From Parachlorella kessleri (lineage: Eukaryota; Chlorophyta; Trebouxiophyceae; Chlorellales; Chlorellaceae), in assembly GCA_001598975.1 (NCBI GenBank), contig BBXU01000483.1, positions 1-37,085 on the forward strand: a stretch of DNA of 37,085 nucleotides, given 5' to 3'. The position numbers and the translations under genes are program-made. The notes beneath the pieces are model-generated. The model searched no databases. It was not told the origin of the DNA and saw only the letters and a list, made by a program, of their open reading frames with translations. Position 1 is the first letter of the stretch. The number at the start of each line of letters is the position of its first letter. Of this stretch, positions 20,896-34,100 are shown in pieces.

Positions 20896-23800
20896 ATGTG
20901 GCGAACCAGTGGCAGGCAACTAGCTCGCCCAAGCTCTGGTCTGTTCTTCCCAGAGCAGCGGTCGTTGGCAGGTAAGACAAACATATTATTGACCTGTGGA
21001 GTAAAAGTGTTTGTGTTAGGTACGAGGCTACTGTCACTGAGCGCGGCTCAGCAACTTTGTCCTATTGCCACCATTGTCCTTGCAGAAGGGAACACCACTT
21101 GGCGAGAGCTGCGTCGTGTATCGGCAAGATCTTTTTCTGCCAGCTCAAGGGATGGGGCAGCTGCCAACTCTGAGAATGAAACAGTCCCGAAGCCCTGGCA
21201 GGCGCGGCAGAAGCTACCACACACTGTCACCCCAGAGGAAGTCGCACAGCAGCAACTGCAGCAGCAGCAGCAATATCTGCAGCGTCGCAAGCAGCAGGAC
21301 ACTTCACCCAGAGGAGTTGCAGTCGCGCATAGCCCTTCCTTCGCAGCAGGGCCACTCCCTGCTTCGCAGCAGGGACAGCAGCAAGCAGTCTCATCATCCC
21401 GTCAGATACTTCCGGCTTCTGTGGAAGAGCTCTTCGCGAACGCGGCCAAGGACCCAGCACGCCAGGTGAACTCTGGATAGCTTTCTTGGATAGTGGGTGA
21501 GGTGATGTGACGGATCCAATAGTGGGTGTGCTGTGGCAAGGGTGTCTAGGCGCCAGTCATGTGAGCAGCGTGGCGGCATATATCTGGCGGCCAGCCTCCT
21601 GCATGGGATTGGGCCAGGCTATAGGCAGCAGGCTGTACCTTGATCAGCCATCCCAAAATCCTGGGGGGCACTTTGCCGCCATATGCAGGCTCGGCTGCAC
21701 GCCGCCACGGTCCCCTCCGCGTTCCTGTCAGAGTTTGTTGGCGGCCGGCTGGCGCAGTTTGCCAAGCACGGCATCAATGAGAAGCTGGTGTTCAGGGCGA
21801 TGGTGGGTGCCACGCGGTCCCCTGGGTACGAGGAGAGCAGCAGGCTGCCGCTGGTCTTGCAGCACCTGCGGACGTTGGCAGAGCAGGAGGTGCGGCGGCA
21901 GGGCAGCATGGCAGATGCTGGGGCGATGCCAGTGGTATCACAGCCGCTGGCGACACCCGGCGCACTCACATGGCTGAGTGAAACAGGGGCGGCTGAGCTA
22001 GGGGCTCCACAGGACCAGCAGCAGCACCAGCCCTCGTATGCGTCCTTGCAGCCGCACGGTGAAGGCAGCAGCAGTGAGAACGGCAATCACGTTGGCCAGC
22101 CTGGCATAGCGAGTGGCAGCGGCAGCAGTAGCAGCGGCAGCATCATAAGCGGCAGTGGCCAACGCATATCCATCAGGGACGTGCTGAACAGTCGAGGCAT
22201 CCTCCTGCCGCAGTACTCCCCCGGCACGTATAACCATGTCATGTGTCCAGCTTGCAAGGGCGGCAAGAAGAATGAGGAGACGCTAAGCGTGACAATAGAG
22301 CCAGACAGCCGCACAGCAGTCTTTAATTGCTTCCGGACCAAGTGCCAGAGCAAGGGGAGGCTCAGCGTCGACCGGGCCCCGGTGGACTACAGCAGCGATG
22401 CAGGTGCGGCTGGCAGGTTGCTCTCTCCATCTTCTTCTGTGGGGTTTGGCGGTGGCTCGTGTCAAGTGGAAGTCTACGCCATAAGCCTGCGTGTTGCTGG
22501 TCCCAACTTGCGGTGGGGTGGAGGATGTGATTGCCCCTGCCCTCGCCTGGCATGCTGCACCGCATGGCTGGTTCAGTGGACACTACGTTTGCCATTGCCA
22601 ACCTTGCACAGCAATTACACGCATACCTGATTAATATGCCCATCGACTAGCCGGCATCTACAGTCCTGGGGTGTGTTGGCTTGTAAGCGTATGTTGACTT
22701 TGCAGGGTTCCCTGTGACCCCGGTGCGCAAGCGCAAGGAGGAGCCGCCTGTGCGCCCCAATGCTTCCCTGCTGGAGAAGCCCGAGGGTACGCCTTGTCCC
22801 AGCCATTGCAAGGTTGTGAAGTGATTGCTCGTCGTGCACAAGCCCTGTCGGCTTGCTGGCATGTAGCAACAGCTCCTTGCCTTCCCCAGCAGGCGGTCGA
22901 GCGTGAGGGATAGCTCAGCTCATGCTGTGTGCAGCTCATGCGCCCTACGCTGCTGCCAGCAAGGTTGCCCTGTCTACTTCCGTGTGTAGCTTAGCTGGGC
23001 AGAGCTCAAGGTTGAGTCATGCCTAGCATGCTGTGCCCCCGGCGTAGGGGAGGTGTTGGACTTCCTCTTGAGCCGGGGCATCAGCCGGGAGACCATAGAG
23101 CGGAACGGCATCTCGCAGCAGCGCATCTACGTGCCGGCCAACCGCCGGGAGGAGACGGTGGTTGCCTTCCCCTACTTCAGGCGAGCCAGGCTGGGAACAG
23201 ATCTGCTGCTTGCGGTCGTGTGGGGCATAGGGCCCAGCCTGTGCAAATGGGACCTGCTGCTGGTGCGGGTGGGCCTTTGCCAGTTTTTTTTTAAGTGGGC
23301 GGGATATGCGTCCCTTGAAGGCCATCAGGTTTGCAGCCCTCGGCTGCCTGCTGTGTCCTGGGGCTGGCTGCATGAGGGCTTCTGTTCGCACACTGTCATG
23401 CTGGTGGTGACTGGTCCCCAGCAACTGAGGAAACGCTGACGCTGATTGAAGACTACTTGGGAAGGTGTTCTGCTGTGCTGTGCTGCAGGGAGGGGCAGGT
23501 CATCAACATCAAGTACCGCACCCTAGACAAGAAGTTCTGGCAGGTAGGGCAGGGGCGCGCGAGGTGGAGTGCATGGCCGCCCGGCTCCCTGCGAAATGTG
23601 GCATGCGGAAAGAAAATCCCCATGTTTAGGAAGCCAGAGCAGCGGGGCACTGCGGGGCACCCATGCGGCTCTCTGGGTAGGTCTGCCTGCGTATGTCATG
23701 TATGTGGCCCCCTGGCGCCTGCTATGTTGCAGGTCAAGGGCGCTGAGAAGGTGCTGTTTGGGCTGGATGACGTGGCGGATGCGCAGGAGGTGGTGATTGT

Positions 23801-26800
23801 GGAGGGCGAGATCGACAAGCTGTCGCTGGAGGAGGCCGGCTTCCGCAATGTGGTCTCGGTGAGCGCCCCCAGGACTTAGCGTCTGCTCCCGGGCAGCTGG
23901 GTGGGACAGGCACGAGGGCCGCGGGCCGTCCTCGGGGGTCTGTCAGAATCCTGTGGGGTGCTGGTCGTCGGAGTAGTTTGGATGGTGTTGGCAGGTGAAA
24001 GGCGGCCACCAAGCCGTGCATGGTGCTACACAGTGCTGTCTCCAGGGTGCGGTTGCGTCTTGCTTGCACACCGACAAGCAGCCTGCAGGGATACTGAGTG
24101 GTATGCTTGATAGTCAGTCGTCAGAGGTGGCGTATGCTGGTGTGCTGTCAGCCTTCCTGTTCTGTCACTCCCTACGCCCCTCTTGGCTTGCCTTGAGGCT
24201 GACTCGCTGTCCCTTGCCTTGCTTGATCATTGCCTGCTGGGCTGGTGGTTATTGATGCAGGTGCCGGACGGGGCCCCCGCGCGGGTGCGTGAGGGCGAGG
24301 TGCCGCCCGCGTCAGAGGACACCAAGTTCTCCTACCTCTGGGCCTGCAGGGCATGGCTGGACCAGGTAAGACAGGTTGCATGCCGAGGGCGGGGTAGGCA
24401 GGGGGTAGGCATGGGCGGTTGTGTGCTGTCTCGGGTGGGCGGGAGGGGGCAGGGACACTGATGCTCTCTGGAGTGAGGTTTATGTGAGCTTGGTGAATAC
24501 GACCCCATGTCAGTGCCCGCCTGCCGCGGTGCTTGTAGCACCCCACTACTACTTTTGGGTATGTCCTAGTGGGAGGACCCTTGCCTCACCCCGCCTCCCG
24601 GTCCCCATTTCCCCATTTCCCCATTTTTCGCCCCATCTCTCCCTGTTGCCAGGCCAGCAAGATCGTCCTTGCCACCGACAACGACGCCCCCGGCGATGCA
24701 CTGGCCGAGGAACTTGCGCGGCGGTTGGGCCGCGAGCGCTGCTGGCGGGTGCGGTGGCCCTTCAACCGGGCAGACCACGAGTATGTGGCGGCGCTGGAAG
24801 GGGTGGGGTCGGAGGGACCCACCGCCGATGCCGCTGCTGCTGGTGTGGATGCCGTCGCAACTGGCGGGGACGGCGCAGCAGCACAGGACAACGGCACGGA
24901 ATCTGCTGAGCAAGCAGCCGGAGCGGCGCAGCCCCTGGCAGCCACCCATGAGGCAGGTGCAGCAGGTACACAAGCGGAGGAGGGCGAGGGGGAGGGCGGG
25001 GACGGCAGCGAGCCGCCGCTCATCCAGGAGGCCTGGTACCGCAAGGATGCCAACGAGGTGCTGCTGCGCGACGGGGCGCCCATGCTGCGCGCGTTTGTGG
25101 CGGCCGCCGAGCCCCTGCCCATCAGGGGGCTGCTGAGGTGGGTGCATGGTGTGTTCACGCGGTGGGTGGGGGTGGGGGATGGACGGGGTAGCTTGGTTGC
25201 TTGGAGACGGGGTGTGTGGCCTGCAGGGGAGGGGCGGTGGTTGTGCTGGGCGGGTAGCTGGCTGGTGGTGAGTGGCGCTTGGCAGCACCTGCTGGCTTAC
25301 AACAGCTTTACAACACGCGGTTGACTAGGCTGTGTGGTGGCATGCTGTATATGGCAGTTTGCATGCAACACCCCCAGGCATTGCTTACTGGATGCCGCTC
25401 CTGGCGCTACTTGCTGCGCATGTGCATCTGCCCTTTCTCCTGAGCCCTAGTGTACCTGCTTGCCATTCCACCTGGTACCTTGACTGTCGCTCTCAAGCCC
25501 CATTGGAAGCGCCTCCCAGCCCACCCCCACTGCCAACTGCTCTGCTGCCGACTGGCGGGACCCACTTTGTCCACGAGGGTTGCTTGATATCCTCGCTCAA
25601 AGGTGCGCTGTTAGTCACGTGCGCGTCCCCTGGGTTCCTGCAGGTTCCACGAGTACTACGAGGACATCATGAAGCACTACCATCTGCAGCTCAAGGATGC
25701 GCAGGGGGTGAGCACGGGCTGGCCCTCGCTGGACCAGTACTACAAGGCAAGTGGGCCCACACTGCAAGCGGTACAATACCCAGGCCGGCAGCATGAGATT
25801 TTGGGAGCAACGGGCCTGGGCACCTGGCTGTTGCTTGTGGGCTGCCTAGCTCGTTCAAAATGCTAGACAGTGCCGGGCGCAATGGGAATTATTAGGGAAA
25901 GCGTTTTGACATTGTGGGTGGGGATCCAGTGGTTCAGCCTGCAGCAAATGGTGATGTCTGCCTACCTAGTTGAGATCTCCCTTGTATGTGTGACAAGATT
26001 GTGACGGACTCGCAAGGGTGGTGGAAAGCTCGAAGGCTAGACTAAGCGCAGAATTGGCGGCGCATGCGACTGGCTGGCCCTTGTTGCCTGGGAGCAAACA
26101 TGTTGCGCCTGCTGACAGGACAGCACTGGCTGGCAAGGTGTTGGAGTCACACAATGCTGTAGGGGCTTCAAACTTCAGCAGGCCGGTGCCAGCGGTGCCT
26201 GACGTGTCCCTCCCCCTTTCCTGCCAGGTGGTGCCCGGCGAGCTGACCATCGTGACGGGCGTGCCCAACAGCGGCAAGAGCGAGTGGATTGACGCGCTGC
26301 TGTGCAACCTCACGGAGGCCCACGGCTGGACCTTCGCGATGTGCTCCATGGAGAAGAAGGTGGGCGGGTGGGGGGTGGGGTGGGGTGGGAGGGGGGGGTT
26401 ATAGTCATGCGCTGCGTGCACACTCAAGTGAGAGGCGGTACTTGGTGTCATGCTGTTGTGCTGTCGATTGTGGGGTGGGTGATGAGATGAGTGGTGGTGC
26501 CGTGCTAGCCTGCTGGGACACGGTCGTCTGGGGGGCTGGGCTGCTCGCTCACGAAGGCCCCCTGCAACAGATAAGACTTGCCGGGTACCCTTGAAGGCAT
26601 TGGCATCACGGACTTGGCGCGGCCTTGTCCATACCGCTGTGTTTATATGCAACCGCCGCAGGCCACCGACCACGCGCGGCACCTGGTGGAGAAGTTTGTG
26701 GGGCTGCCCTTCTTCGACCTGCCCTACGCGCGGGGGGTGCCGCGCATGAGCCCCGACCAGCTGGACGCGGGGCTCGACTGGGTGGATGACAGGTTCCACC

Positions 26801-28782
26801 TCATACGGTGCGCCATTCAGGCGGGAGGGGGGAGAAGGGGGGTCTGCCCATCTGGCGAGGGGAAGGAGTCCTGAAGCGAACCTTCGCATGTGATCCACAT
26901 GGGCAAATAGAGTGAGCCTGGTAGTAGCAACCATAAACAACCAACTGGGATGGGGATGGAGAGCGCTGAGGTAAGCAGGCTGGTTGGGTTGGGCAGGTGC
27001 TGCGGGTGTTGCAGAGGCGCATGAAAGCGTGGCAGTGTTGTGCCCAGGTCTCGTGTTCCCTTTAACTGTGTGGAGTGTAGCCAATGGGCGTGGCAACTCA
27101 TTGTGACTGGGTTCAACGGGCAGTCGCTGCGGTTGGTGAGGCAGGAGTTGGCACAGGCTTCTTAGCAAACCGGGGTCGCCCCCATTCCTGTGGGTGCAGG
27201 TATGAGGATGATAACCTTCCCTCCATAGACTGGGTGCTGGACATTGCCAAGGCAGCAGTCTACCGGTGAGTATTGAAATAGATAGTTATGTATCGCATAA
27301 TGGTCGCCGCGGACGTGCCAAGCTGGGGTGTCCGCATGAGGCCACCTTGCATGGGGCAGGCCTTTGTTACAGAGCACCTGGGCTGCCTGCGCCGGCCCTC
27401 CCACCTCCTAGTAGTCGTTTCAACTTGGAGGGGAGCCATAGGCTTCTCGCATGCCTGTGCTGGCCCATGTGCCCCACCTGCTCTTCTGCTCATGTTCACG
27501 CATGTTCACGCTGGCCTGCAGGTATGGCATCCGTGGCTTAGTCATTGACCCCTACAACGAGCTGGACCACCAGCGCCCCTCCAACATGACCGAGACCGAG
27601 TATGTGTCGCGCATGCTGGGCAAGATCAAGCGCTTTGCGCAGGTGGGGCCATGGCACAGCAGGCGGCCGCGCACAGCGGTGGGTGGTGCTGGGCAGCAGG
27701 GTTGGCGAGGGTTGTTCAAGACAGGAGGTGCACCCCACTTGCTAGGGGCGCAACGAGTTGGGAGCGATGGCCCGCTACACTTGCTGAGCTCTCGACTTGT
27801 AAGCGGGGGAGGCGCGCAGCATGGCATGTGCAAACCGGTGGGACTGGCACTCACCATTCATGCGGCTGGCAAGCAGTGTTGTGTCAGGTGCTTGTTGCTA
27901 AGACCTGGCGGTGCTTGGACCCTGCCGTGGGCTGCAGACCTGCGGCGTGCATGTCTGGTTTGTGGCGCACCCTCGCCAGCTGAGGGAGTGGAAGGGCCAG
28001 CCCCCCAACCTCTACGACATCAGCGGCAGCGCGCACTTCGTGAACAAGGCGGACAACGGCATTGTGGTGCACCGGAACAGGGACCCTGACGCGCCCAACA
28101 CCTTCGAGGTAGGGCTGCATGGCGGAGTTAGGTGGCTGGCTGTAGACAGTGCTGCACCCTGCCTGCCTCTTGTTTCCGTCCCCCCCTTGCTGACCTGCCA
28201 GGGAGGGCGCAATCAGCCAGTGCTGGCCGACCATCAAGCCGTCACTATTGGAGTGGCCCTGTCGGGCAGCTAGCTGCCTACACCCAGCAGCTCATGTGCT
28301 TGATATCCAGCTAGGGTGCGACGCCACTCCATTGCGGGCCCATTCTTCATTTGCCTGAAATGCCTCTTTTGCTTAATGCTTAATAAGCACTGACACGTTT
28401 GACTGCCCTGCACACTCCGCCACAGGTGCAAATCCTGGTGCGCAAGGTGCGCAACAAGGCGGCCGGCACGCTGGGCGAGTGCGTGCTCGAGTATGACAGA
28501 GTCACCGGGCGGTACATAGACCCTGAGATGGAGCAGTACAGTGCTCGTACCTCACGCCGCGTCAACCTGCCGCAGCAGGCTCAGCGGCACCAGCAGCAGC
28601 CACGGGGCCAGGACTGGGGGCCGGGCAATAGCGGCAGTGGCAGTGGGTATGGCAGCAATGGCAGGGCAGTGGCTGAGGTGGGGACAGGCAGTGGCGGCTA
28701 TGGTGGGGAGCAAGGGGGCTTCTATGTGTCGCAATACGGCACGCTGGAGGGCGTGCATGGAAGTAATGGAGGGTTTGAGTAA
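20896..28782 (+). CDS. TWINKLE: organelle TWINKLE DNA primase-helicase
   Basis: Replicative primase-helicase for organelle DNA. Sixteen exons: 20896-20971, 21086-21465, 21689-22403, 22706-22786, 23048-23180, 23489-23543, 23733-23858, 24261-24365, 24653-25137, 25644-25746, 26228-26359, 26662-26807, 27200-27265, 27522-27642, 27938-28108, 28426-28782; 1083 aa. The N-terminus (MWRTSGRQLARPSS) is Arg/Ser-rich, as in an organelle presequence. Primase zinc finger at about 338-372 (CPACKGG to CFRTKC). TOPRIM motifs are VVIVEGEIDKLSLEEAGF and KIVLATDNDAPGD. RecA-type helicase: Walker A GVPNSGKS (~765), Walker B LVIDPYNELDHQRP (~873), and VWFVAHPRQL. Zinc-finger and TOPRIM residues are intact, so primase activity is expected, as in plants. 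A Gln-rich N-region, an acidic Ala/Gly-rich insert in exon 9 and a Gly/Ser-rich tail add length. Introns 5 and 10 are GC-AG. Start chosen at the presequence-like ATG; in-frame ATGs at 20764 and 20785 exist. Confidence 0.95.
24600..24632 (+). repeat. CCCATTTC tandem repeat in TWINKLE intron 8
   Basis: About three copies of an 8-bp CCCATTTC unit lie shortly before the exon 9 acceptor and form its pyrimidine-rich tract. Confidence 0.7.
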
Positions 28783-29339
28783 GGCGAGACTCCTGACTTG
28801 GTACGCTTATTTATCAGATGTCGTCTGTCGTGGGAAGTGCGTAGGCCTGTCGAGATCGCTGTGCAGGGAAGTACCCTTTTTAGCAACCTAGGGCACTGTT
28901 AGTCACCAGACCCTCTAGGTAGTTCTTGCTGGACATTCTCATCGCTATTGCAGTGTCGGCTTTGCCTTTCTTAGGCTTGTGTATGGAATATTGACTGATC
29001 TCAACCGCATGTCTTGGTTGCAGCCGCCTGCTTTGTTGCTTCAGACAATCACAAGCACGTGAGGAACGTCCATGCTGTGGTCTTGCAGTCCAGCTGTAAA
29101 CGCATTCCTAGCAATCCCGGAGGCCATGTTGACCCAGCCGTGCTGAACTCCCTTGGGCACTCCGCGCCTGCGCCGTGCATGAACCGCATGATATCGTGGA
29201 CAGAACAAATCCCCGCATGTTTCCCCACGGGGCCTGCGGTAGTTTGTTGCAACTCGATGCGGAAACAAATGCTACAAGCAGATCTATTCTAGCCACCCCT
29301 GTGCGCTAGGCAGGTTTTGTTATTCTTTGTACCCTCGTC
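28783..29339. other. intergenic, TWINKLE 3' UTR and MoaE promoter
   Basis: A TGTAA motif at 29095-29099, about 313 nt after the TWINKLE stop, is a candidate chlorophyte polyadenylation signal. No conserved coding block is seen on either strand. Confidence 0.45.
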
Positions 29340-30070
29340 ATGAGTTTGACAGAAGGCAACTGCTTTTGCGAGGTTTTAGAAGAACCACTTGACATCCTTC
29401 AATACACAAAGCTCGTGTCAGACCCAGGGGCGGGAGCAATAGCCTCCTTCACCGGGGTCACCAGAGACACATTCCAGGGCAAGGCCGTGGAGAAGTTGGA
29501 GTATGAGGCATATGTGCCGATGGCGTTGAAGAAGCTGCTGGTAGGGCGAGCACTGCCGCTTGAAGGCGCCCTTGGGCCTGGTCACTGTTGGCGCTCTGTT
29601 TCCCACACCCATGAACCCTACCGATTGGCCATGCTGCTCGCACCAGTGCAGGAGATTTGTAGAACAGCCTGTGACAGGTGGAACCTGAAAAAGGTCGCAG
29701 TTGCACACCGCACAGGCACCGTGCACATTGGTGAGGCCAGCGTGATCATTGTTGCCTCGTCACCCCACCGACGAGACGCCCTAGAGGTACGGCCTCAGCT
29801 GGTCCGCCAGCCTGAGCAGTGTAGCTTGCTGCCAGCCGCTCATGGCTCACTGCAAGTAAGGTGAAAGCTATGCATGGCTATGCCGGGTTCTTGGCACGCC
29901 CGTTGCTTCTGCTGAAGCCTGCATCGCACACTCCCATGCAGGCGTGCCACTGGGCCATTGATGAACTCAAGGCCACAGTGCCTATCTGGAAGAAGGAGTT
30001 CTTTGAGGGTGGAGAGGTGTGGAAGGAGAACGAAGAGTCCCGGCGATCATTGGCTGCAGGAGCGCCGTAA
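29340..30070 (+). CDS. CNX6: molybdopterin synthase catalytic (large) subunit
   Basis: MoaE/MOCS2B/CNX6 family. With the thiocarboxylated small subunit (CNX7/MoaD) it inserts the dithiolene sulfurs into cyclic pyranopterin monophosphate to make molybdopterin, in the cytosol. Exons 29340-29540, 29652-29786 and 29942-30070 join in phase 0 to give 154 aa, the normal family length. Family blocks: GAGAIASFTGVTRDTF, VEKLEYEAYVPMALKKL, KVAVAHRTGTVHIGEASV, VASSPHRRDALEACHWAIDE and KATVPIWKKEFFEGG. The last includes the lysines corresponding to the catalytic Lys pair of MoaE. The start is the first ATG, matching family N-termini, with no targeting peptide. The small-subunit gene is not in this window. 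Confidence 0.95.
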
Positions 30071-31101
30071 CGTTTTAAGTAGCTAGCAGCTGGCAGCGCG
30101 CATCGGCCACCAGTGGCCCCTTGCAGGTACTTGCCGCAACAACCCAGTGTGGTATGCTTGCCGCTAGACTGCAGTTTATGGTGACATAGTGCCTTTTATC
30201 TTGATAATTTTCAGGTTCACTCCTTCACGTTTCCGGCGGCGTACTGGGCGACCAGAGGTTGTAGATGTCTAATCTTGTGCAAAGTGGCTGGTTGGTAGGG
30301 GGTTAAGGGATATCTGATGTAGACTAGAGGGAGTGTAGGTGACCAGCACGGCAGTCGTGGAAAGCCTGCGCCAGTTAGGGCAGGGGCTTCAAGCGGACGG
30401 AAAATTCGTATTGAAAGGGGCACTCAAACGGGAGACTGACTGCCTGATATAGCAATGCGGGCTGCCGAGGGGAGCGTTGACCCCCTTGTGTGGGTCTACG
30501 TCCACTGAAGGTCACACTTGAGGGCTAGGTACAGTTGGATTTCTTATGACCGAAGATGACCGTATTAGTCGACTCCACTTCCTGGGAGGACTTGCTGGCT
30601 CATAACAGCCACTGAGATCTTCCTGCTGTTCATGTGTGGACTTCTTGGCATGCCGCCACTGCTCCTCGGGCATACCAAACACAGGCATGCGTCGAAATAC
30701 ACATGGCCTCTGTCGTTCCTAAGGCTCAAATAGTTGCAGTGCGCTGGCCCAGCAGCCCTCACACAGTCACTCAACAAACTACGTAGCAATCCACATTGCA
30801 TGTACTCCTAGACAGCATAGTCTGTCTTAGAACTACGAATGCACAGTTCTTGAACAATACCTAAGGTGAGCGAGAAGCTACGATACTCCAATCCTAATTC
30901 ACTCAGCAAGCTGAAACTGCTACCCTAGCCTAAGGCCTGAACCTAGGACACGCGTTACCAGGCATCAAGGCTGTACAATGGGGTTATGAGATGTCCACTC
31001 ACACCCGTCGAAGCCCCGCTCCTCAGCCATTCGGCACTGGGCAAGCTAAGCATCTTGAGAAGCATCAGGTCAGGCGGGGCCCCTTTTGTTGACTCAAGTG
31101 A
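30071..31101. other. convergent intergenic region, no gene recognised
   Basis: About 1 kb between the MoaE stop (+) and the CTR stop (-). I see no conserved coding block, no RNA gene and no clear repeat. Only short open frames without recognisable motifs occur. It should contain both 3' UTRs, but I find no obvious TGTAA signal for either gene. Confidence 0.4.
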
Positions 31102-34100
31102 CTAGTGCCCGCCGCAGCACGACTGCTGCTGCACATATTGTACTTCTAGGCTGTTCTCTGGGTCGGGGTCGGGAGCACCCATAAGGGAGCCCGGCACTTG
31201 GGTGAGCCCCACCGCTGGCGCCTGCCGCCACCCTGGCTCCCCTACATGCCCTGCATGTGATTGAGTTGGTGCCAGTGGGACGATGACACCTGGAGCCCTG
31301 CTTTCCATAAGGTTGCGATTTTACGCGGTAGGCGCCTTGGGGTCCGCACAGGTGACACGATCTCTGTTGCCTCCAATTGGTGAGGGCACGTTTGCATACG
31401 GCATGCAGTGTGCTGAACGACAAAGCAAGTAGGCATGGTGGCTTGCTAAAACATGTAAGGTCCACCCACCAAAGAGGAGCGCTCCCAGCCCAAAGCCGAG
31501 CACCGCCGCCATGATGATGCCCACATTGAAGGTCATCACTATCAGCATCAGCATGTAGTCCAGAAAGACTATCACCATTGTGAAGCCAGCCCGCAGCGCA
31601 TTTCGGCCAGCCTGCAAGTGCGCACAACAGACAACGATGCAACAAGGCCGGGTGCAGGTGCGGGAAGCTTGGCAGCATAATACCGTTCATGGCGTATGTG
31701 GTTCCTTTGAAACCTGTGAGCACTGGGTTGTACGGCAGTGGATGGCAGCATGAGGGGTAGTCCAAGGGGTGTGACCCCTCTTGCGCAGGGGGCTTGGGCG
31801 CTGCTGCAGCACACCTTGGCTGCCTGAAGGTGCTGGCCTAACCCCCGCCCACCCACCCACACACCTGGCCCCTGTCGATGAACCTGGCCCTCTCCTTCAG
31901 CAAGGGCACATCCAGCGCTGACGCGTCTGACCACCGGCTTGACCTGGCCGCATCTGGTGCCTTGGGTTCCTCAAGATGCTGGTCAGGCCCAGCGGGCGGT
32001 GCTGCGCCGTCGCATGCTGGGGCGCAGCCGTTGCCCGCGGCACGCTGCCTCACCCAGCCCGCTTCGATATGCAGCCTCCACGCTTTAAGGGCCTGCATTG
32101 GATGTTTTCGAAAGGCAGGAGGCTATCAGAGTTCTCGATTCGCGTGTTGCCGTCAAATTAAACTCGTCCTGGCAGCAGCAGGGCCAGGGGCGGGGGCAGG
32201 GGGGTGGGAGATGGGGAGGGGAGGCGTCCCTCAACACTGTTTAGGCTGCCTCCACGGACGAGCAGACCAAATCACGTGTGATATTCTATTACGATTTGGA
32301 AGGGTCGAGTAGGGATCCAAGCTTGTGAATGGGTATACCATCTTGACTAGAAGCCGTGCTGCAACACACAGCACGGCTGCAGGAGTGGAAGGCTCCCTGA
32401 GCTGGGCAGGGCCTCGTGGGTCTAGCAGCACCCGGCTGTACTGCAAGGCTCAGTGGGCAGGTGTCCACACACACCTGAACCGCCAGTGCTGTGAAGAGCA
32501 CCGCAACGCAGGAGCCCACGTAGGCTGCAGTTATTTCGGGCACCCAGGACTTGAACAAGATGATGTCTGCAGCAGGGCAGGGTGGCAGGTGTGGATTCAG
32601 AAGGCACCTTGCTTGCACACGCCATCTGGGAATACGTAAGGCAGTCAGGCAGAGCAGGCCCTCCAAGATAACCTTCCCTTTGCCCTTCTGCCAAGCAACA
32701 TGGAACTCGCAAAGCAGTCCACGCCTTTGTACAGGTGGTGTCCTGGCAGCACTTGCTGGGATGGTCAGCCGAGGCAGGGTCCACATCCACATCTTCTCAT
32801 GCAGGCAGCACGAGCTTCCCAGCTCTCACCCCTGATGCCTTGGTGCAAGTACATCCGCATGGGAGGTAGGGTACCGCTGCTGCTACTCCCGCTGCCACCG
32901 CAGAGCCCGGTGAAAGTGGCTCCTGCCTCGTCACACATCTCAAAGAAGCCGGTACAGTCAGCCATGGTGGGCATGTCTGGAGGGCACAAGTGAACATGCT
33001 CCGCTTAGCCAGCCAGACTCGCACCGCCGCTTGCTGCTCACCACCCGCAAGGACCCCCACCCTATAGCCTCCTGCCTGTTACCGGGCTTGCAAGCCCCCT
33101 GTTGCTGCCAAGCTGCAAATCCAGCCTGGCAACACACTTTCTATGTCACTCCTCTTTACGCAGGGCAGCCACCAGTACATCGTGCATCACCCCAACCACA
33201 ACGTGGCCAATAGCCACAGCCAGTTCGCGCTGAGCTGCACACGGCCGCCGCCGCCGCCACTCTCACCCAGGCACATGGCGCTCAGCGTGGACAGCGGGTC
33301 GGGGCACTTGAAGCGGCTGGGGCACTGGGCACACTGCGGCATGGCGTGCGTCCCACACATGCCCAGCACCGCCTTCGTGGCCTCCCCACTGAGCAGCACG
33401 TGCTTGATGGGGCCCTCGGAGCTGCACTGGCCCACGAGTGAGGATTGGTTGCCGCAGAGGGAGACCCAGCCCTCGCAGCCGCGCATGTCGGGCATGTCGG
33501 CGGCGCAGATGTCCCCCAGCAGGCTGAAGGGCGCGCAGTAGCGCCCTGCGGCTGCGCCGTTCTGCAGGGGACAAGATGGCGCATGAGACCAAATCAATTG
33601 TGACAGGGTAGTGCCTCCATCTTGCACCTGCCCTTGTAGCTATCTCAGTCGCTGACAAGCAGAGGGAAGTCACTCGCAGGGACGCAGCTGGCTTGCTCCC
33701 GAACTCGGGACAGCTTAGGATAGATGTAGAACACTTCCCTTGCCAGCTCCAACACTTGCCCTGCTTCCTTGGCCACCCTGCACCTGCAGCCACCCGCCTT
33801 TCCTATGCCCTTCACTCCCCTCAGGAACTTGCAGATACAGCATGCTGCATTGCAATTGACCCCTTACCAAGCTATTGACATCCACGCACCTTGCAGGACG
33901 CCCAGAGCGTGCAGCCCACCATAGCAGGCATAGCATCGCACAGCACCCCCAGCTGCTCTCTGCTGGTCGCATCTTCCTGGTGGAAGTCGGCACATGCAGG
34001 ACTCCCTGGGTCCACATAGCAGTCAGGCTGGCCGCCGCCAGTCATACTGCTGTCGCTGCTGCTGCCCCCGCCGCTGCCGCTGCTGCCCTCTTGGGATCCA

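Noticed and set aside
24566..25288. 240-codon - strand frame and 251-codon + frame at the same place
   Set aside because: The + frame is TWINKLE exon 9 extended into introns; the - frame is its shadow.
25966..27168. 400-codon open frame on the - strand
   Set aside because: It overlaps TWINKLE exons 11 and 12 on the opposite strand. Its translation is Pro/His/Ser-rich with no domain, and it is an antisense shadow of GC-rich coding DNA.
31436..31470. Upstream donor choice for CTR exon 8 (ending at 31470)
   Set aside because: It leaves phase 1, for which no acceptor leads into the frame ending CCGGH. The donor four bases later (exon end 31466) gives phase 2 and closes the frame.
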